Of a stretch of DNA of 64,000 bases, positions 17,353 to 26,285 are shown in pieces; position 1 is the stretch's first letter; every line of letters begins with the position of its first letter. The stretch spans positions 1 to 64,000 of the forward strand of contig JBNKWI010000008.1 of assembly GCA_050299695.1 (NCBI GenBank), read 5' to 3'. A program made the translations under genes and the position numbers. This DNA is from Ovoidimarina sp050299695. Lineage in GTDB: Bacteria; Pseudomonadota; Alphaproteobacteria; Rhodobacterales; Rhodobacteraceae. A model generated the notes under the pieces. It was not told the origin of the DNA and ran no database searches. It saw only the letters and a program-made list of their open reading frames with translations.

Positions 17353-18111
17353 CTACTCGGCGATAAACCATTTCATCACAAAGACTTCCTGGTCTTCCAT
17401 CATACGCCGCGCCATCTTCATGTGATCGCGCATGACGTCGCGCGCTGTGGCCTTGTCGCCGTCTTTCAGGGCATCGAGGAGGCGGAGCTGGTGGTCGCGG
17501 CCCTGTTTCCAGAGACGGTAATTGGGTTCGGAGTAGAGCCGCTTGTAGACCGTGAGGTCCGAGAGAATCTGCGCCATGAAGCCGATGAAGAAGCCGAGAA
17601 GGGCGTTTTCGCCGAACTCGGCGAGGCGGGCGTGGAAGCGAAGCGAGGCGATGTGCTGGGCGCGCTCCTCCTGGGCGTTCGCGGCGGGGCGGGCTTAGGC
17701 GGTCATGATCGCGCGGAGCTCGGCCAGTTGCGATGCGCTGATCCGCCCGGCGAGGCCGGCGGCCAGTTCCGGTTCGAGCGCGATCCGGACCTGGTAGATG
17801 TCGTCGATGGAGATTTGCTTGAAATAGAAGTAGTTTGCGAGGAGCGCATGGGCGCGGACCTTGGTGACGCGGCCGACGAAGCTGCCGCCGCCGGGGCCGG
17901 TCTTGGTGACGATCAGGCCCTGGGCCTGGAGGAGCCGCATCGCCTCGCGGATCGTACCCTTGGACATGGCGAAGCGGTCGATGAGCTCGGCCTCGCCGGG
18001 CAGGCGGTCGCCGGGCATGAGGCCCTTCTCGACGACCCATTCCTTGATCGCCTCGGCCACCCGGACCGGCCGGGACCGGCGGTTTGGTTCGGCACTCTCT
18101 GCGGCGGTCAT
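17353..18111 (-). pseudogene. GntR/FCD-family regulator split by an in-frame TAA
   Basis: Read through, this is a 252-codon FadR-type regulator. A winged helix-turn-helix at about residues 12-75 (MPGDRLPGEAELIDRFAMSKGTIREAMRLLQ) is followed by an all-helical FCD effector domain. A TAA at 17695-17697, in the same frame, ends the first part after 138 residues. The remainder (LRFHARLAEFGENALL and on to MKWFIAE) continues in frame without a shift. The break falls in the linker between the first FCD helices, so the first part keeps DNA binding but loses the ligand pocket. It may be a true nonsense mutation, a sequencing error or a recoded stop. A perfect palindrome just upstream (18149-18166) could be its own operator. 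Confidence 0.75.
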
Positions 18112-18148
18112 GTGCTTCCCTTGCCGATGACGCGTGTCCTATGGAAGC

Positions 18149-18166
18149 AATTTATCATGATAAATT
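18149..18166. promoter_or_regulatory. 18-bp perfect palindrome, probable GntR operator
   Basis: AATTTATCATGATAAATT is fully self-complementary and stands out in GC-rich DNA. It lies 38 bases upstream of the GntR-type start codon and downstream of trmB. GntR proteins of the FCD class usually bind palindromes of about this length and often control their own gene. The assignment to this regulator is inference. Confidence 0.6.
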
Positions 18167-18172
18167 TAGGTC

Positions 18173-18892
18173 TTATGAAGGTCCCCGACGGCGGAAGGTC
18201 AGGTAGTTCGGCACGCGGCCCTCGCGCAGCGCCTTTTGCTCGTAGCGGGTCGAGAGCCAGTCGTCCCAGGGCTGGCGCCAGTCGTCGGGGCCTTCGGCCA
18301 ACCAGTCGAAACCGGCGCGGGGGACTTCGATGAGCGTCTGGCGCACGTAGTCGGGGATGTCGGTGGCGATGCGGAGCTCGGCGCCTTGGGCCATGACGCG
18401 GGCGAGGGGGGCGAGGTGTTCGGGCGTCACGAAGCGGCGGCGGTGGTGGCGTTTCTTCGGCCAAGGGTCGGGGTAGAGGAGGAAGGCCTTCGCGACCGAG
18501 CCCACGGGCAGCACGTCGAAGAGGTCGCGGGCGTCGCCGGGGTGGACGCGGAGATTGGTGACGCCGGCGTTGCGGATCTTGCCGAGGAGCATGGCGACGC
18601 CGTTGATGAAGGGCTCGCAGCCGATCAGCCCGACTTCGGGGTGCGCGGCGGCCTGGTGGACGAGATGCTCGCCGCCGCCGAAACCGATCTCGAGCCAGAG
18701 CGGGCGGGGGCCGAACAGGCCTTGGAGGTCGAGGGGCGCGCGGCCGGGGTTTTCCTCCCAGCCGACGGGGCCAGGCGAGAGCCCGGCGAGATCCTCGTCG
18801 AGATAGTCGCGCTGTGCCGGTTTCAGCGTCTTGCCGTGCCGGCGTCCGTAGAAATTGCGCCAGGGCGCGCCTTTGGGGTGTTTGCTCTCCAT
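18173..18892 (-). CDS. trmB: tRNA (guanine-N7)-methyltransferase
   Basis: SAM-dependent enzyme that makes m7G46 in the tRNA variable loop. It has 239 residues, starting MESKHPKGAPWRNFYGRRHG, which is the usual alphaproteobacterial N-terminus; the ATG 75 bases further upstream only adds a low-complexity tail. The SAM site is LWLEIGFGGGEHL, and the catalytic region LLYPDPWPKKRHHRRRF is diagnostic of the family. It is transcribed away from lldD and ends six bases before the palindrome ahead of the GntR gene. Confidence 0.95.
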   Translation of the reverse strand: MESKHPKGAPWRNFYGRRHGKTLKPAQRDYLDEDLAGLSPGPVGWEENPGRAPLDLQGLFGPRPLWLEIGFGGGEHLVHQAAAHPEVGLIGCEPFINGVAMLLGKIRNAGVTNLRVHPGDARDLFDVLPVGSVAKAFLLYPDPWPKKRHHRRRFVTPEHLAPLARVMAQGAELRIATDIPDYVRQTLIEVPRAGFDWLAEGPDDWRQPWDDWLSTRYEQKALREGRVPNYLTFRRRGPS

Positions 18893-19002
18893 GGGCGGGG
18901 GTCTTGGGGCAGATCGGAGGGCGAGGTCAAGCCGGGCGGCCATTGTCGCGGCGGCGGTGTTTGGCAATAGTGGCCGCGACGTTCCAAAGGAGTTCCCGCG
19001 CC

Positions 19003-20178
19003 ATGCCCGTCATCACCGAGATCGAGGACCTGAAACGCCTCTACCGCCGGCGCGCGCCGAAGATGTTCTACGATTACTGCGAGTCGGGCAGCTGGACCGA
19101 GCAGACCTTTCGCGAGAACAGTTCGGATTTCGACCTGATCCGGCTGCGGCAGCGGGTTGCGGTGGACATGACCAACCGCACCACCGAGAGCACCATGGCG
19201 GGGCAGAAGGTGGCGATGCCGGTGGCGCTGGCGCCTGTGGGGCTGACGGGGATGCAGCACGCCGATGGCGAGATCTGCGCGGCCAGGGCGGCAGAGAAGT
19301 TCGGGGTGCCGTTCACGCTGTCGACCATGTCGATCAATTCGATCGAGGAGGTGGCCAAGGCCACGTCTGCGCCGTTCTGGTTCCAGCTCTACACGATGAG
19401 GGACACCGACTTCACCGCGAGCCTGATCGAGCGGGCGAAGGCGGCGGGCTGTTCGGCGCTGGTGATCACGCTGGATCTCCAGATCCTGGGGCAGCGGCAC
19501 AAGGACCTGAAGAACGGGCTGTCGGCGCCGCCGAAGCCGACCGTGAAGACGATGCTGAACCTCGCGACGAAATGGCGCTGGGGGATCGGGATGCTGGGCG
19601 CGACCCGGCGGGATTTCGGCAATATCGTCGGCCATGTGAAGGGTGTCGCGGATACCTCGTCGCTGTCGGCCTGGACGGCGGAGCAGTTCGACCCCTCGCT
19701 CGACTGGGACAAGGTCGCGCGGCTCATGGAGCTCTGGGGCGGCAAGGTGATCCTGAAAGGGATCCTCGATCCGGAGGATGCGAAGCGGGCGGCGGAACTG
19801 GGGGCCGACGCGATCGTGGTGTCGAATCATGGCGGGCGGCAGCTTGATGGGGCCCTGTCGTCGATCCGTATGCTGCCGGCGGTGGTGGATGCGGTGGGCG
19901 GACGCTCGGAGGTCTGGCTCGATTCGGGGATCCGCTCGGGGCAGGACGTGTTGAAGGCGCTGGCGATGGGGGCGACGGGCACGATGATCGGCCGCGCCTT
20001 CGTCTACGGGCTCGGCGCGATGGGGCAGGCAGGCGTCACGGCGGCGCTGGATGTGATCCGCAAGGAGCTGGACACGACGATGGCGCTGTGCGGGCGGCGC
20101 GACGTGAGGGATCTCGACCGGGATATCCTCATGGTGCCGGAAGATTTCGGGGGGCGCTGGCGCGGTTCGGGCGCATGA
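19003..20178 (+). CDS. lldD: FMN-dependent L-lactate dehydrogenase
   Basis: Alpha-hydroxy-acid dehydrogenase of 391 residues that oxidises L-lactate to pyruvate and passes electrons to the quinone pool. It starts MPVITEIEDLKRLYRRRAPK after an AAAGGAG ribosome binding site. The FMN TIM barrel carries the family signature SNHGGRQLDGA with the catalytic His, plus GIRSGQDVLKALAMGATGTMIGR for the FMN phosphate. A related 2-hydroxy-acid oxidase cannot be excluded. Its last 50 bases overlap the convergent MFS gene. Confidence 0.9.
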   Translation: MPVITEIEDLKRLYRRRAPKMFYDYCESGSWTEQTFRENSSDFDLIRLRQRVAVDMTNRTTESTMAGQKVAMPVALAPVGLTGMQHADGEICAARAAEKFGVPFTLSTMSINSIEEVAKATSAPFWFQLYTMRDTDFTASLIERAKAAGCSALVITLDLQILGQRHKDLKNGLSAPPKPTVKTMLNLATKWRWGIGMLGATRRDFGNIVGHVKGVADTSSLSAWTAEQFDPSLDWDKVARLMELWGGKVILKGILDPEDAKRAAELGADAIVVSNHGGRQLDGALSSIRMLPAVVDAVGGRSEVWLDSGIRSGQDVLKALAMGATGTMIGRAFVYGLGAMGQAGVTAALDVIRKELDTTMALCGRRDVRDLDRDILMVPEDFGGRWRGSGA

Positions 20179-21289
20179 GCGCCAGGAGCGGCGGGATGGC
20201 AAGGAGCGCGCAGGCCGCGGCGGCGAGCGCGAGACGCAGGCCGAAGGCTTCGCTGAGCTGGCCGATCAGCATCGGGCCGAGGAAGAAGCCGAGATATCCG
20301 ACCACCGCGGCCCGCGCGATGGCGACGGTGCGCTGCCCTGCCGAGACCCCGCGCCCGATGAGCGCGAGCGCCATGGGCGCGATGACCGAGACGCCGAGCC
20401 CCGAGAGGCCGAAGCCGAGATAGGCGAGCGCGGGCGAGGGCGCAGCGGCGGCGATGAGCAGCCCGGCGAAGGAGAGGAGCGCCGCGCCGACCAGCACCGG
20501 CGGTTCGCGCCAGCGCCCGGCGACGACCTGCCCGAGAAGGCGGCCGACGCCCATGGTCAGCCCCAGGACCATCGGCCCAAAGGCGCCTTCCGCCGCCTGT
20601 CCGCCGAGCGTGCGCTCGATATGGAGCGCGGACCAGACCTCGGTGGCGTTCTCGATCATGAAGCCGACGAGCACGATGAGCCCGCCCAGGAAGACGAGGC
20701 GGCCGGGGAACCGGGCGGCGGCGGGGTTGGTGGCCTCGAGCGGGATCTTGCCCCGCGTGAACGGTGCGAGCGCGAGGCCGCCGAGGGCCACCACAGCGAG
20801 GACCGCGACGGCCGGAAGGCCCGCGCTTCGCGTGGCGGCGCAAAGGAGGGCGGCCGCCGCGTAGGAGAGCGAGAACATCGCGTGGTTGACGTTCATGAGC
20901 GAGGTGCCGTGCCGGGCCTCGAGGTCGGAGATGCGGGCGTTCATGATGACGTCGCAAAGCGCGGAGGTGGCGCCAAGAAGGGCCATCGCCGCGCCGAAGA
21001 TGACGGGGCCCGGGGCGAGGCCCGGCGGCACGTAGGCGAGCGCCATGGCGCCGCAGGCCGCCGGAAGCGCGAGGGGGCCCAGCCAGGCGTCGATTCGGGG
21101 GGCGAGCCACATCGAGGTGACGAGGCCGAAGGAGGAGCAGAGGACCAGTATCCCGTAGAGCGCGTCGTTCGCGCCGAGCCCGGCCTTCAGTTCGGGCGCA
21201 TAGGCCGCGAAACTGCCCCAGCCCGCCCCCATCACCAAGAAGGGCAGGACCGGCGCGCGCGACAGGCGAAGGGCGTCGAGGACGGACAT
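20129..21289 (-). CDS. MFS transporter
   Basis: Major facilitator superfamily carrier of 386 residues with about twelve hydrophobic helices, starting MSVLDALRLSRAPVLPFLVM. Small conserved loops are present between helices 2-3 and 8-9. The substrate is unknown. I used the Met at 21289; another lies six codons upstream. The 3' end overlaps the end of lldD on the other strand by 50 bases, and the 5' end faces ybeY across about 80 bases. Confidence 0.8.
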   Translation of the reverse strand: MSVLDALRLSRAPVLPFLVMGAGWGSFAAYAPELKAGLGANDALYGILVLCSSFGLVTSMWLAPRIDAWLGPLALPAACGAMALAYVPPGLAPGPVIFGAAMALLGATSALCDVIMNARISDLEARHGTSLMNVNHAMFSLSYAAAALLCAATRSAGLPAVAVLAVVALGGLALAPFTRGKIPLEATNPAAARFPGRLVFLGGLIVLVGFMIENATEVWSALHIERTLGGQAAEGAFGPMVLGLTMGVGRLLGQVVAGRWREPPVLVGAALLSFAGLLIAAAAPSPALAYLGFGLSGLGVSVIAPMALALIGRGVSAGQRTVAIARAAVVGYLGFFLGPMLIGQLSEAFGLRLALAAAACALLAIPPLLALMRPNRASAPRNLPAP

Positions 21290-21368
21290 GGCGGAGACAG
21301 GTGCCATGCCGCCCCGTCCCGTGCAAGCGGCGCTGGCTGGCGCGGCGGGAAGGCGCTATCTGTCGCCC

Positions 21369-21851
21369 ATGAGCGTCGAGACCGAGATCGAGGATGCGCG
21401 CTGGGAGGCGGCGGGGCTGGCCGGGCTGGCCGAGGCGGCGGTGGCGGCGGTGCTGGAACATCAAGGGCTTGCGGCGGAGTTCGAGGTCAGCCTCCTGGGC
21501 TGCGACGATGCGCGGATCGCGGAGCTGAACGGCACGTTCCGCGACAGGCCGCGGCCGACGAACGTGCTCTCCTGGCCGTCGGAGGAGCGCGGGGCCGAGG
21601 TGCCGGGCGCGGAGCCCGTGCCGCCCGATCCGGGGGAGCCGGAACTGGGCGACATCGCCATCGCCTATGAGACCTGCGCGCGGGAAGCCGCCGAGGCGGG
21701 GCTGACCTTCGAGGCACATGTGACGCATCTTCTCGTTCACGGGGTGTTGCATTTGCTTGGCTACGATCACATCGAGGAGGCCGATGCCGGCCTCATGGAA
21801 TCGATAGAGGTCGAGATACTTGCCACGCTGGGGGTCGAGGACCCATATTGA
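21369..21851 (+). CDS. ybeY: Endoribonuclease YbeY (16S rRNA maturation)
   Basis: Single-domain zinc RNase of 160 residues involved in 16S rRNA 3' maturation and ribosome quality control. The zinc motif HLLVHGVLHLLGYDH (HGxLHLxGYDH) is complete. The start at 21369 follows an atypical leader; upstream ATGs in frame give a non-conserved extension. It leads the ybeY-corC-lnt gene order common in proteobacteria. Confidence 0.93.
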   Translation: MSVETEIEDARWEAAGLAGLAEAAVAAVLEHQGLAAEFEVSLLGCDDARIAELNGTFRDRPRPTNVLSWPSEERGAEVPGAEPVPPDPGEPELGDIAIAYETCAREAAEAGLTFEAHVTHLLVHGVLHLLGYDHIEEADAGLMESIEVEILATLGVEDPY

Positions 21852-21894
21852 CGGGCGGGCGGCCCGGCGTGGCGGCTGCAACTGGAAAGGACGA

Positions 21895-22800
21895 ATGGGC
21901 GACGGTCAGGACGGCTCCTCTACCGCAGCGCAGGGCGCGCGGGAGGGTGAGGCACAGGGCGACGACGGCGAAAGCGGGTCGCAGGGTTTCTTCACACGAT
22001 TTTTCTCGGTCTTTTCCGGTTCGGAAGACGGTGCAGCCGCGGAGAGCGGCGGCAGCGAGGCGCGGGCCAACGGGTCGGCGCCGCCGAGCCTCGGCAACCT
22101 GCGGCGGATGCGCGTCGAGGACGTGATGCTGCCGCGCGCGGAGATCGTCTCGGTGCCCTCGGACATCAAGAAAGACGATCTGGTCGAGGTGTTCCGCGAG
22201 AGCGGCCTGTCGCGGCTGCCGGTCTATCGCGGCACGCTGGATACGCCCATCGGCATGGTGCACCTGAAGGATTTCGCGCTGAGCCATGGCTTCAACGGCA
22301 AGGGCGGGCGGTACAATCTGCAAGGCATGCTGCGGCCGCTGCTCTACGCGCCGCCGTCGATGCCGATCGGTACGCTGCTGACGAAGATGCAGTCGGAGCG
22401 GATGCATATGGCGCTCGTCATCGACGAATATGGCGGGGTCGACGGGCTGGTCACCATCGAGGACCTGATCGAGCAGGTGATTGGCGAGATCGAGGACGAG
22501 CACGACATTGCCGAGGGACGGTTCTGGACCGAGGAAAAACCGGGCTGCTACCTGGCGCAGGCGAAGACGCCTCTGGACGAGTTCGAGGCCGAGATCGGCC
22601 GGACGCTGGCCGATGACGAGGACCAGGAGGAGATCGACACGCTGGGCGGGCTCGTGTTCATGCTCGCGGGCCGGGTGCCGGCACGGGGCGAGGTGATCCC
22701 CCATCCCGACGGGCTCGAGTTCGAGGTGGTCGATGCCGATCCGCGCAAGATCAAGCGCCTCAGGGTACGGACCAGCGGCAAGACGGCGGCGCATGGCTGA
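21895..22800 (+). CDS. corC: CorC/HlyC-type CBS-domain protein
   Basis: A 301-residue cytoplasmic protein. A low-complexity acidic N-terminus (about 1-70) precedes the MRVEDVMLPRAEIVSV entry to two CBS domains (about 75-210). A CorC/HlyC C-terminal domain follows (about 220-300, IDTLGGLVFMLAGRVPARGE). It lacks the DUF21 membrane region of full-length CorB proteins. It is thought to affect Mg/Co efflux or the envelope. GGAAAGGA precedes the ATG, and the last eight bases overlap lnt. Confidence 0.9.
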   Translation: MGDGQDGSSTAAQGAREGEAQGDDGESGSQGFFTRFFSVFSGSEDGAAAESGGSEARANGSAPPSLGNLRRMRVEDVMLPRAEIVSVPSDIKKDDLVEVFRESGLSRLPVYRGTLDTPIGMVHLKDFALSHGFNGKGGRYNLQGMLRPLLYAPPSMPIGTLLTKMQSERMHMALVIDEYGGVDGLVTIEDLIEQVIGEIEDEHDIAEGRFWTEEKPGCYLAQAKTPLDEFEAEIGRTLADDEDQEEIDTLGGLVFMLAGRVPARGEVIPHPDGLEFEVVDADPRKIKRLRVRTSGKTAAHG

Positions 22801-24316
22801 CCTGCCCGTGGCGGTGCCGGAGGCGGGGGTATCCCGGCGCGGTCGGGACGTTTTCCTGGCCGGGCTCTCCGGGTTGGTCGGGGGGCTTGGGCATGTGCCC
22901 TTCGCGCTCTGGGTGGCGATGCTGGCGGGGCTCCTAGTGGCGTTTCTCCTGCTGGCGCGGGCCGGGACCTGGCGGCGGGCGTTCTGGGTCGGCTGGGCCT
23001 TCGGCGCGGGGTATTTCGCGCTGTCGCTGCACTGGATCGTCGAGCCTTTCATGGTCGACGTGGCGCGGCATGGCTGGATGGCGCCTTTCGCGGTGGTGCT
23101 GCTTGCGGGCGGGCTGGCGCTGTTCTGGGGCGCGGCGGCGGCCGTGGCGTGGGGACTGGCGCGGGGGCCGTTCGCGCTGGCCTTGGCCTGGTCGGGAACG
23201 ATGGCGCTCGCCGAGTACGCGCGGGGACATGTGCTCACGGGCTTTCCCTGGGCGCTTCCCGCCTATGCCTGGACCGATACGCCGGCCCTGAAGCTCTTCG
23301 CCGAAATCGGGCCCTACGGGGTGACGCTCCTGACCGTGGCGCTGCCTGCGCTGATCGGCGTGGCGCTGATCCGGCAGAGCTGGGTCTCGACCCTGCCGCC
23401 GGCGCTGCTGGCGCTGGGGTTCGCGGGGTTGCTGGTCGATCCGCCGGCGACGCCGCCCGCGCCGCAGGGCGCGCCGGTGCTGATCCGGCTGGTGCAGCCC
23501 GACGCGCCGCAGCGCGACAAGTGGGACCCCGAGAAGGTCAACGCCTTCTTCCACCGGCAGCTCGAATACAGCGCCGCCGAGCCCCGGCCCGCGCTGATCG
23601 TCTGGCCCGAGACGGCGGTGCCCTGGGATCTGGCCGAGCATGCGCTGGCCCGCGAGATGGTGGCCGAGGCGGCGGATGGCGTGCCGGTGGCGGTGGGGTT
23701 TCCGCGCTGGGACGGGCGGCGGGTGTTCAACAGCCTGGGCGTGATGGACGCCACGGGCGAGATCATGCAGCTTTACGACAAGCACCACCTGGTGCCGTTC
23801 GGCGAATACGTGCCTTTCGGCGACCTCGCGGCGCGGGTCGGGATCACCGGTTTCGCGACGCGGGACGGGCAGGGGTTTTCCGCAGGCGAGGGGCCGAAGC
23901 TCCTCGATTTCGGGGCGGCGGGGCGGGCGCTGCCGTTGATCTGCTACGAGGCGATCTTCCCGCAGGATGTGGCGGCGGCGCCGGAGCGGCCGGATTTCCT
24001 CCTGCAGGTGACCAACGACGCCTGGTTCGGCAATTTCGCCGGGCCGCAGCAGCATTTCGCCCAGGCGCGGGCGCGGGCGGTGGAGCAGGGGCTGCCGCTG
24101 GTGCGGGTCGCCAATACCGGGATTTCGGGGGTGGTCGATGCCGGTGGGCGCGTCACGCAGGCGATTCCCCTGAATTCGGCCGGCTATGCCGACGTGGTGC
24201 TGCCGCCGGCGGCACCGCCCACCCTCTATGCAAGGACGGGCGACGGACCGACCGTGCTGATCGCATTGTTTCTGATCGGTTTGGGCACCGTTCTGCGTCT
24301 GCGAAAAACAGATTGA
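22793..24316 (+). CDS. lnt: Apolipoprotein N-acyltransferase
   Basis: Inner-membrane enzyme of 507 residues that adds the third acyl chain to the N-terminal Cys of lipoproteins. About six N-terminal transmembrane helices precede a periplasmic nitrilase-fold domain. The catalytic triad is visible: Glu in WPETAVPWDL, Lys in YDKHHLVPFGEYVPF and Cys in LICYEAIFP. A last helix anchors the C-terminus. It overlaps corC by eight bases (ATGGCTGA). The riboswitch and metK follow. Confidence 0.95.
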   Translation: MADLPVAVPEAGVSRRGRDVFLAGLSGLVGGLGHVPFALWVAMLAGLLVAFLLLARAGTWRRAFWVGWAFGAGYFALSLHWIVEPFMVDVARHGWMAPFAVVLLAGGLALFWGAAAAVAWGLARGPFALALAWSGTMALAEYARGHVLTGFPWALPAYAWTDTPALKLFAEIGPYGVTLLTVALPALIGVALIRQSWVSTLPPALLALGFAGLLVDPPATPPAPQGAPVLIRLVQPDAPQRDKWDPEKVNAFFHRQLEYSAAEPRPALIVWPETAVPWDLAEHALAREMVAEAADGVPVAVGFPRWDGRRVFNSLGVMDATGEIMQLYDKHHLVPFGEYVPFGDLAARVGITGFATRDGQGFSAGEGPKLLDFGAAGRALPLICYEAIFPQDVAAAPERPDFLLQVTNDAWFGNFAGPQQHFAQARARAVEQGLPLVRVANTGISGVVDAGGRVTQAIPLNSAGYADVVLPPAAPPTLYARTGDGPTVLIALFLIGLGTVLRLRKTD

Positions 24317-24351
24317 CCGATGGCCATGGCGGGCGTAACCGGGCTGTCGCG

Positions 24352-24398
24352 CTGTCACAACGGCTTCCTGGCGTGACGGCTAAGACATCAATGGAGCA
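24352..24398 (+). ncRNA. SAM/SAH riboswitch ahead of metK
   Basis: This compact RNA matches the class described for Rhodobacterales. The stem GTCAC (24354-24358) pairs with GTGAC (24373-24377). Its loop carries CGGCTTCCTGGC, and the 3' segment ATGGAGCA (24391-24398) contains the Shine-Dalgarno GGAG of metK. The loop bases CTTCC can pair with GGAG to close an H-type pseudoknot when SAM or SAH is bound, shutting off translation. It starts about 35 bases after lnt and ends six bases before the metK ATG, which explains feedback control of SAM synthesis. Confidence 0.93.
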
Positions 24399-24404
24399 GT
24401 TTTC

Positions 24405-25571
24405 ATGTCCCGGCAGAATTACATCTTCACCTCCGAATCCGTTTCGGAGGGCCATCCCGACAAGGTTTGCGACCGGATTTCCGATGCGGTGCTCGACGCC
24501 TTCCTGACCGAGGAGGCCAATGCCCGCGTCGCCTGCGAGACCTTCGCAACCTCGGGTATGGTGGTCGTCGGCGGCGAGGTCGGCCTGTCCGACGCCGACC
24601 GTCTCAAGCATTTCATGGGCCGGATCGGCGAGATCGCCCGGGACTGCATCAAGGATATCGGCTACGAGCAGGACAAGTTCCATTGGAACACCTGCCACGT
24701 GCTGAACTTCCTGCACGAGCAATCGGCGCATATCGCCCAAGGCGTCGACAAGGACGGCGCGGGCGACCAGGGGATCATGTTCGGCTATGCCGTCGACGAG
24801 ACGCCCGACCTGATGCCGGCGCCGATCGACTATGCGCACAAGATCCTGAAGCGGCTCTCGGAGGCGCGGAAATCGGGTGCCGAGCCGACGCTGCGGCCGG
24901 ATGCGAAATCGCAGCTTTCCCTGCGCTACGAGAACGGGCTGCCGGTCGAGGTGACCTCGATCGTGCTTTCGACCCAGCACGCGAGCGAGGACCAGACTTC
25001 CGACGACATCCGTGCCATCGTGGAGCCCTATATCCGCGAGGTGGTGCCGAACGAGTGGTTCACCGAGAAGACCGAATGGTGGGTCAATCCGACGGGTACT
25101 TTCGTGATCGGCGGGCCGGACGGCGATGCGGGGCTCACGGGCCGGAAGATCATCGTCGACACCTATGGCGGCGCGGCGCCGCATGGCGGTGGGGCGTTCT
25201 CGGGCAAGGATCCGACCAAGGTGGACCGCTCGGCGGCCTATGCGGCGCGGTATCTGGCGAAGAACGTGGTCGCGGCGGGTCTGGCGAAGCGCTGCACGCT
25301 GCAGGTGAGCTACGCGATCGGGGTGGCGAAGCCCCTGTCGATCTATGCCGATCTGCATGGGACCGGAGCCGTGGACGAGGCGGCGATCGAGGCGGCGATC
25401 CCGAAGGTGATGGATCTCTCGCCGCGGGGCATTCGCGAGCATCTGCAGCTCAACCGGCCGATCTATGCGCGGACCGCGGCATATGGCCATTTCGGCCGGG
25501 CACCGGAGAACGACGGCGGCTTCTCCTGGGAGAAGACCGATCTGGTCGAGGCGCTGAAGAAAGCGGTCTGA
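24405..25571 (+). CDS. metK: S-adenosylmethionine synthetase
   Basis: Makes SAM from methionine and ATP. The 388 residues, starting MSRQNYIFTSESVSEGHPDK, match the family throughout. The ATP/methionine site is SEGHPDKVCDRISDAVLDA, and the GGGAFSGKDPTKVDRS loop binds phosphate. The riboswitch directly upstream masks its ribosome binding site. A GC-rich hairpin at 25577-25605 probably ends the transcript. Confidence 0.97.
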   Translation: MSRQNYIFTSESVSEGHPDKVCDRISDAVLDAFLTEEANARVACETFATSGMVVVGGEVGLSDADRLKHFMGRIGEIARDCIKDIGYEQDKFHWNTCHVLNFLHEQSAHIAQGVDKDGAGDQGIMFGYAVDETPDLMPAPIDYAHKILKRLSEARKSGAEPTLRPDAKSQLSLRYENGLPVEVTSIVLSTQHASEDQTSDDIRAIVEPYIREVVPNEWFTEKTEWWVNPTGTFVIGGPDGDAGLTGRKIIVDTYGGAAPHGGGAFSGKDPTKVDRSAAYAARYLAKNVVAAGLAKRCTLQVSYAIGVAKPLSIYADLHGTGAVDEAAIEAAIPKVMDLSPRGIREHLQLNRPIYARTAAYGHFGRAPENDGGFSWEKTDLVEALKKAV

Positions 25572-25576
25572 GACTG

Positions 25577-25605
25577 GCCCCGGCGCGCGTGGCGTGGGCC
25601 GGGGC
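25577..25605 (+). terminator. Hairpin after metK
   Basis: GCCCCGGC pairs with GCCGGGGC around a 13-base loop, starting six bases after the metK stop. No T-tract follows. Confidence 0.55.
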
Positions 25606-25658
25606 AAGCCCTGCGAATGGTGTCGCATCCCGGCGGGGTTTCGCCTAAGCCGGGTGTC

Positions 25659-26285
25659 ATGGAACTGAAAGTCTCCGGACTGGCCTGCGCCCGTGGCGGC
25701 GTGACCCTGCTCGAGGGGGTGAGCTTCGCGCTCGCGCCCGGGCAGGCGCTGGTGCTGCGGGGGCCGAACGGGTCGGGCAAGACGACGCTTCTCAGGACGC
25801 TTGCGGGCTTGCAGCCGCCGGTGGCGGGCGAGATCGCGGTCGCGCCCGACAGCATGGCCTATGCCGCCCATGCCGACGGGCTGAAGCCGACGCTGACCGT
25901 TGCGGAGAACCTGGCCTTCTGGGCGGCGCTTTACGGCGGACGGTCGGCGATGGCGGCGCTGGAGGCGTTCGAGCTGACCGAGCTTGCGGGACGGATGGCG
26001 CAGAACCTCTCGGCCGGGCAGAAGCGGCGGCTGGGGCTGGCACGGCTTCTGGTCACCGGGCGGCCGATCTGGATTCTCGACGAGCCCACTGTGTCGCTGG
26101 ATGCCACCGCCGTGACGCTGTTCGCCCGGACGGTGCGGGCGCATCTGGCCGAGGGCGGGATCGCGGTTCTGGCGACCCATATCGACCTGGGCCTGCCCGA
26201 AGCGGAGACGCTCGATCTGGTGCCGTTCCGGGCGCGGCCCTCTTCCGCCGCGGAGCGGACCGCCTTCGATGAGGCCGTGGAGTGA
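25659..26285 (+). CDS. ccmA: Haem exporter ATP-binding protein CcmA
   Basis: ATPase of the CcmABCD complex that releases holo-CcmE during cytochrome c maturation. It has 208 residues with Walker A GPNGSGKTT, the signature LSAGQKRRLGLARLL and Walker B IWILDEPTVSLD. MELKVSGLACARGG is the usual N-terminus; the ATG at 25617 is too early. The next gene begins inside its stop (GTGA). Confidence 0.95.
   Translation: MELKVSGLACARGGVTLLEGVSFALAPGQALVLRGPNGSGKTTLLRTLAGLQPPVAGEIAVAPDSMAYAAHADGLKPTLTVAENLAFWAALYGGRSAMAALEAFELTELAGRMAQNLSAGQKRRLGLARLLVTGRPIWILDEPTVSLDATAVTLFARTVRAHLAEGGIAVLATHIDLGLPEAETLDLVPFRARPSSAAERTAFDEAVE

Noticed and set aside
17353..18111. Frameshift in the GntR gene
   Set aside because: Both halves are in the same reading frame; the interruption is a single TAA codon.
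20129..20178. Sequencing error causing overlap of lldD and the MFS gene
   Set aside because: Both reading frames are clean to natural stops; a 50-base convergent overlap is plausible.
24317..24404. SAM-II riboswitch before metK
   Set aside because: The loop, short stem and GGAG-sequestering tail match the SAM/SAH class instead.
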